From CALGFH01 sp045807325 (GTDB lineage: Bacteria; Actinomycetota; CALGFH01): a DNA stretch of 7,654 bases. The position numbers were made by a program, and so were the translations under genes. Positions 5,311-7,654 of the stretch are shown here, piece after piece. The notes beneath the pieces were generated by a model. That model did not search any database. It saw only the letters and a list, made by a program, of their open reading frames with translations, and was not told where the DNA came from. Positions within the stretch are counted from its first letter, which is position 1. Every line of letters begins with the position of its first letter. Where the stretch lies: positions 1 to 7,654 of the forward strand of contig JBJMHP010000062.1 of NCBI GenBank assembly GCA_045807325.1. The letters run 5' to 3'.

Positions 5311-6253
5311 TCGTGTGGGCCCGCAGCCAGGCCGTGGCCACCTGGGCGGCCGGCTGGCCGTCGGCCACCTGCCGGTTGAGGCTGGTCAGGTCGGCGGTCG
5401 AGAGCTTGGCCGAGACCGCGTTGACCAGCCGCACCAGCGGCGGGCCGTAGGCGTCGACGATCTCGCGGCGGACCACCGGGACGACGTTGTCGGCCGGCTG
5501 CAGCCGCTTGTCGTCGGCCAGCTGGACCAGGTCGGCCCCTGGCCTGAGCAGGTTGGGGTCGGTGGTGTCGATCATGCCGACGTCGATCTCGCCGGTGCCA
5601 AGGGCGGCCGCGGTCACGTCCCGCGACGGCATCGGCTCGAAGCGGGCGAACTGGAGCTTGTAGACGTCCTCCAGGCCCTTGAGGCACAGGGGCCGCTGGG
5701 CGCACTCGGGCGGCCCGCCGAGTGACAGCCGGCGGGCCATGGGGGTCAGGTCGCTGAGCTTCTCCAGGCCGTGGCGGCGGGCCAGGTCGCCGGAGACCAC
5801 GAAGCCGTTGCGGTCCTGGGCCGGGGCGTAGGCGAGCACGCTCACCCCTCGGGGGGCGAAGGCCTGCTCGAGCCGGGCGTGAGTCAGGGCCGGGTCGGCG
5901 GTGGCGACCCGGTCGCGGTCGTTGAGGAAGTTGAGCGCCGAGCCCTGGTACTCGGGCGCCATGTCAACCTTGCCCTGCTCCAGGGCGGGGGCCACCACCT
6001 CGCGGGCGCCCAGCTGGACCACCTGCTCCACCGGGAAGCCGTGCTGGCCGAGGGCCTGGCCGTACAGCTGGGCCAGGAGCTCGCTCTCGGGGAAGTCGAA
6101 GGAGGCGAGCCGGATGGTCGGCCGCCGCGGGTCCTCGGGCGGCCCCGGCGGCGGCCGGTCCCGGTCGCAGCCGGCGGCGAGCAGGAGCAGGGCCATGAGA
6201 AGCCCGACTGTAAGCTTCCGGCGGCCGCCACCCACGTCGCGTTCTCCTGTCAT
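5300..6253 (-). CDS. Glycine betaine/choline-type ABC transporter substrate-binding lipoprotein (OpuAC/OsmF-like)
   Basis: This 317-residue protein is an extracytoplasmic solute-binding lipoprotein of the OpuAC/ProX/OsmF type, which delivers quaternary-ammonium compatible solutes to an ABC permease. It has a basic n-region (RRK, 11-13), a hydrophobic core and lipobox LAAGC (C29), then a Pro-rich linker (34-45). The mature domain begins TIRLASFDFPESELLAQLYGQAL (46-68); VDMAPEYQGSALNFL (97-110) is typical of the family, as is DVGMIDTTDPN (224-234). C184 and C190 may form a disulfide. The ligand cannot be assigned from the few aromatic residues seen. No permease or ATPase gene is adjacent here, so it may work with components encoded elsewhere. 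The start is ambiguous: ATG 6253 has GAGGAA 7 nt upstream, but GTG 6235 has the better AGGAGA 7 nt upstream; both give an intact signal peptide. Confidence 0.9.
   Translation of the reverse strand: MTGERDVGGGRRKLTVGLLMALLLLAAGCDRDRPPPGPPEDPRRPTIRLASFDFPESELLAQLYGQALGQHGFPVEQVVQLGAREVVAPALEQGKVDMAPEYQGSALNFLNDRDRVATADPALTHARLEQAFAPRGVSVLAYAPAQDRNGFVVSGDLARRHGLEKLSDLTPMARRLSLGGPPECAQRPLCLKGLEDVYKLQFARFEPMPSRDVTAAALGTGEIDVGMIDTTDPNLLRPGADLVQLADDKRLQPADNVVPVVRREIVDAYGPPLVRLVNAVSAKLSTADLTSLNRQVADGQPAAQVATAWLRAHTIIS
6243..6248 (-). promoter_or_regulatory. Second ribosome binding site, supporting an alternative GTG start of the substrate-binding protein
   Basis: AGGAGA on the minus strand lies 7 nt before a GTG at 6235-6233, six codons inside the reading frame used here. 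It matches the Shine-Dalgarno consensus better than GAGGAA (6261-6266) in front of ATG 6253. Starting at GTG would give a 23-residue lipoprotein signal peptide, which is also normal. Confidence 0.45.
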
Positions 6254-6276
6254 GAGCCGTTTCCTCAGGTTACCCT
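6247..6276 (+). promoter_or_regulatory. Candidate promoter of the PAP2-like/kinase-like fusion gene, leaderless
   Basis: A -10 element TACCCT (6271-6276, fits TANNNT) lies 7 nt before the ATG at 6284, so transcription would begin at or 1 nt before the start codon. An 18-bp spacer separates it from CTGTCA (6247-6252), which matches TTGACA at 4 of 6 positions. No Shine-Dalgarno sequence precedes the gene. On the opposite strand TAACCT (6272-6267) also fits a -10 and overlaps this one, so the two divergent genes may share one promoter region. Confidence 0.45.
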
Positions 6277-6283
6277 CGTCTCC

Positions 6284-7654
6284 ATGGAACCGATGGCGGG
6301 GCGGCCGCCTCTCGAGGTTGGGGGTCCGGTGTCCACCAGCCGGCCCCAGCGGGTCTCACGTGCGGGCCAGCGCCGGCGACCCTCGGGCGAGGCCCCGCCG
6401 CTGCCGCGGACCCTGAACCGCAGCGGCCGGATCTGGCTGATCGCCGGCGCGGCGGTGCTGCTGCTGTGGGCCGGGGTCGTGTCCAACCAGCGCACCGCCG
6501 TGTGGGTGCTGGAGGCCGACCACGCCGTGGTGGAGTGGATCGCCGGGCTGCGGACCGCGGTGCTCACCGAGGTCATGCAGACGGTGCACGCCCTCGGCTC
6601 GCGGTGGACGATCCGGGCCCTGTTCTGGGCGACGGTGATCGCGCTGGTCCTCCTGCGCCGCTTCCGGCACCTGTTCGTGTTCCTCGGCGCCACCCTGGCC
6701 GTGACCGCCTTCACCGGGTTCCTGGCCTACGCCTTCGCCTGGCCCCGGCCCCTCGGCGTGGAGATCATCGGCGACTGGAGCGGCTACGCCAACCCGTCCC
6801 GCCCGGTGGCCGCCCTGGCCGCGATCCTGATGGGCATGCTGTACTCCATGGCCCCGGCCGGGCGGCTGCGCCGGGTCGGCAAGCCGGTCCTCGCCGGGCT
6901 GGTCTCGGCCCTGTCGCTGTCGCTGATGTACCTGGCCGTGAACTCGCCCAGCGACGTGATCATCGCCGCCGTCGTCGGGGTCACCATCCCCCTGGTGGCC
7001 TTCCGCATGCTCACCCCCAACGAGGTGTTCCCGGTCACCTACCACCGTGGCAGCTCGGCCCACCTGGACGTGGGCGGCCGCCGCGGCCAGGCCATCCACC
7101 GGGCCCTCGAGGACCAGCTGGGCCTCCAGGTGGCCGAGATCAAGCCGTTCGGCCTGTCGGGGTCGGCCGGCTCCACCCCGCTGCGGATCAAGGTCAAGGG
7201 GGATCCGCCCCGGCAGTTGTTCGGCAAGCTGTATGCCCAGAGCCACCTGCGCTCGGACCGCTGGTACAAGTTGGGCCGGGAGCTGCTGTATGGGCGGCTG
7301 GAGGACGAGAAGCCGTTCAACACCGTGCGCCGGCTGGTCCAGCAGGAGGACTACGCCCTGTACAAGCTGCACGCCGTCGGGCTGCCTAGCCCAGCGCCGT
7401 TCGGGTTCGTCGAGCTGACCCCGGAGCGGGAGTATCTGCTGGTCGCCGAGTTCTTCGAGGGCGCCACCGAGCTGGGCGAGGCGCAGGTCGACGACCAGGT
7501 GATCGACGACGGCCTCGGCATCATCCGGAAGCTGTGGAACGCCGGGCTCGCCCACCGCGACATCAAGCCGGCCAACCTGCTGGTCCGCCAGGGGCGCATG
7601 CTGCTGATCGATGTGGCCTTCGTCGAGGCCCGCCCATCGCCTTGGCGCCAGGCC
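6284..7654 (+). CDS. Membrane protein fusing a degenerate PAP2-like domain to a protein-kinase-like domain (3' partial)
   Basis: The frame is open from ATG 6284 to the window end: 457 codons, no stop. Residues 1-47 are a basic, Pro/Arg-rich cytoplasmic tail. Hydrophobic segments lie near 49-66, 110-124, 129-152, 174-190, 201-219 and 223-241. This region resembles a PAP2 phosphatase, but all three motifs are broken: PRP (154-156) lacks the upstream Lys, PSRP (171-174) replaces PSGH, and N220-SPSD (220-224) replaces the catalytic His motif and its Arg. Residues about 245-457 look like a RIO/LPS-kinase-like protein kinase: K315 in LFGKLYAQ as the beta-3 lysine, E333 as a candidate helix-C Glu, HRDIKPANLLV (424-434) as a full catalytic loop, and D443 in LLIDVAF in place of DFG. 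Catalytic kinase residues therefore seem intact. A C-terminal lysylphosphatidylglycerol-synthase/flippase-like membrane domain may follow outside the window; that is recollection of related actinobacterial proteins, not seen. Confidence 0.85.
   Translation, partial: MEPMAGRPPLEVGGPVSTSRPQRVSRAGQRRRPSGEAPPLPRTLNRSGRIWLIAGAAVLLLWAGVVSNQRTAVWVLEADHAVVEWIAGLRTAVLTEVMQTVHALGSRWTIRALFWATVIALVLLRRFRHLFVFLGATLAVTAFTGFLAYAFAWPRPLGVEIIGDWSGYANPSRPVAALAAILMGMLYSMAPAGRLRRVGKPVLAGLVSALSLSLMYLAVNSPSDVIIAAVVGVTIPLVAFRMLTPNEVFPVTYHRGSSAHLDVGGRRGQAIHRALEDQLGLQVAEIKPFGLSGSAGSTPLRIKVKGDPPRQLFGKLYAQSHLRSDRWYKLGRELLYGRLEDEKPFNTVRRLVQQEDYALYKLHAVGLPSPAPFGFVELTPEREYLLVAEFFEGATELGEAQVDDQVIDDGLGIIRKLWNAGLAHRDIKPANLLVRQGRMLLIDVAFVEARPSPWRQA

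Noticed and set aside
5301..5315. CACGA-N5-TCGTG inverted repeat across the mtnA stop codon as a bidirectional terminator
   Set aside because: The 5-bp stem is mixed in composition, lacks a T tract and is wholly within overlapping coding sequence; too weak to call.
6466..7389. Plus-strand 307-codon frame within the fusion gene
   Set aside because: It is a shifted reading of the PAP2-like/kinase gene and is Arg/Pro/Gly-rich noise; the true frame from 6284 carries all recognisable motifs.
6356..7555. Minus-strand 399-codon frame opposite the fusion gene
   Set aside because: Its translation is Gly/Gln/His/Asp-rich with no domain and it is antisense to the well-supported plus-strand gene.

Overview
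The window is very G+C-rich, high-coding-density DNA with codon third positions almost all G or C. Together with an N-terminus typical of the TIGR04222 membrane family, a DesK/NarL-type two-component pair and probable leaderless promoters, this points to an Actinomycetota (high-GC Gram-positive) chromosome. I cannot name a genus; nothing seen is diagnostic of Streptomyces or Mycobacterium. There are no RNA genes, insertion sequences, CRISPR arrays or phage genes.

Layout: (1) The start of a TIGR04222-type membrane protein runs off the left edge on the minus strand (1-70). (2) A 205-bp divergent intergenic region holds two tandem 21-bp inverted-repeat units (90-131) and a TTACC-N4-GGTAA palindrome (197-210). 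(3) A crotonase-superfamily enzyme (276-1085, plus) has lost both hydratase glutamates and carries a His-x8-Asp pair like that of 6-oxocamphor hydrolase. (4) A minus-strand three-gene unit, transcribed from 4153 to 1090, encodes a predicted beta-propeller lipoprotein, a six-helix membrane histidine kinase and a LuxR/NarL-type response regulator. Kinase and regulator overlap by 4 nt (GTGA). (5) Divergent from it, mtnA (methylthioribose-1-phosphate isomerase, methionine salvage; 4249-5310, plus) appears to be transcribed from a leaderless promoter. (6) A glycine-betaine-type ABC substrate-binding lipoprotein (5300-6253, minus) overlaps the mtnA tail by 11 bp and has no permease or ATPase gene beside it. 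(7) Divergent from that, a multidomain membrane protein (6284 to the right edge, plus) joins a degenerate PAP2-phosphatase-like membrane domain to a protein-kinase-like domain and is cut by the window end.

No single pathway links all the genes. The clearest functional unit is the lipoprotein/kinase/regulator operon: an extracytoplasmic propeller lipoprotein is a plausible accessory input to the kinase, as LpqB is for MtrAB, although the kinase here is of a different class and the gene order differs. The other genes look like independent housekeeping or accessory functions in convergent and divergent pairs with almost no spare DNA. The most novel-looking elements are the pseudo-phosphatase/kinase fusion, the lipoprotein-linked two-component system, the non-canonical crotonase and the tandem palindromes at 90-131.
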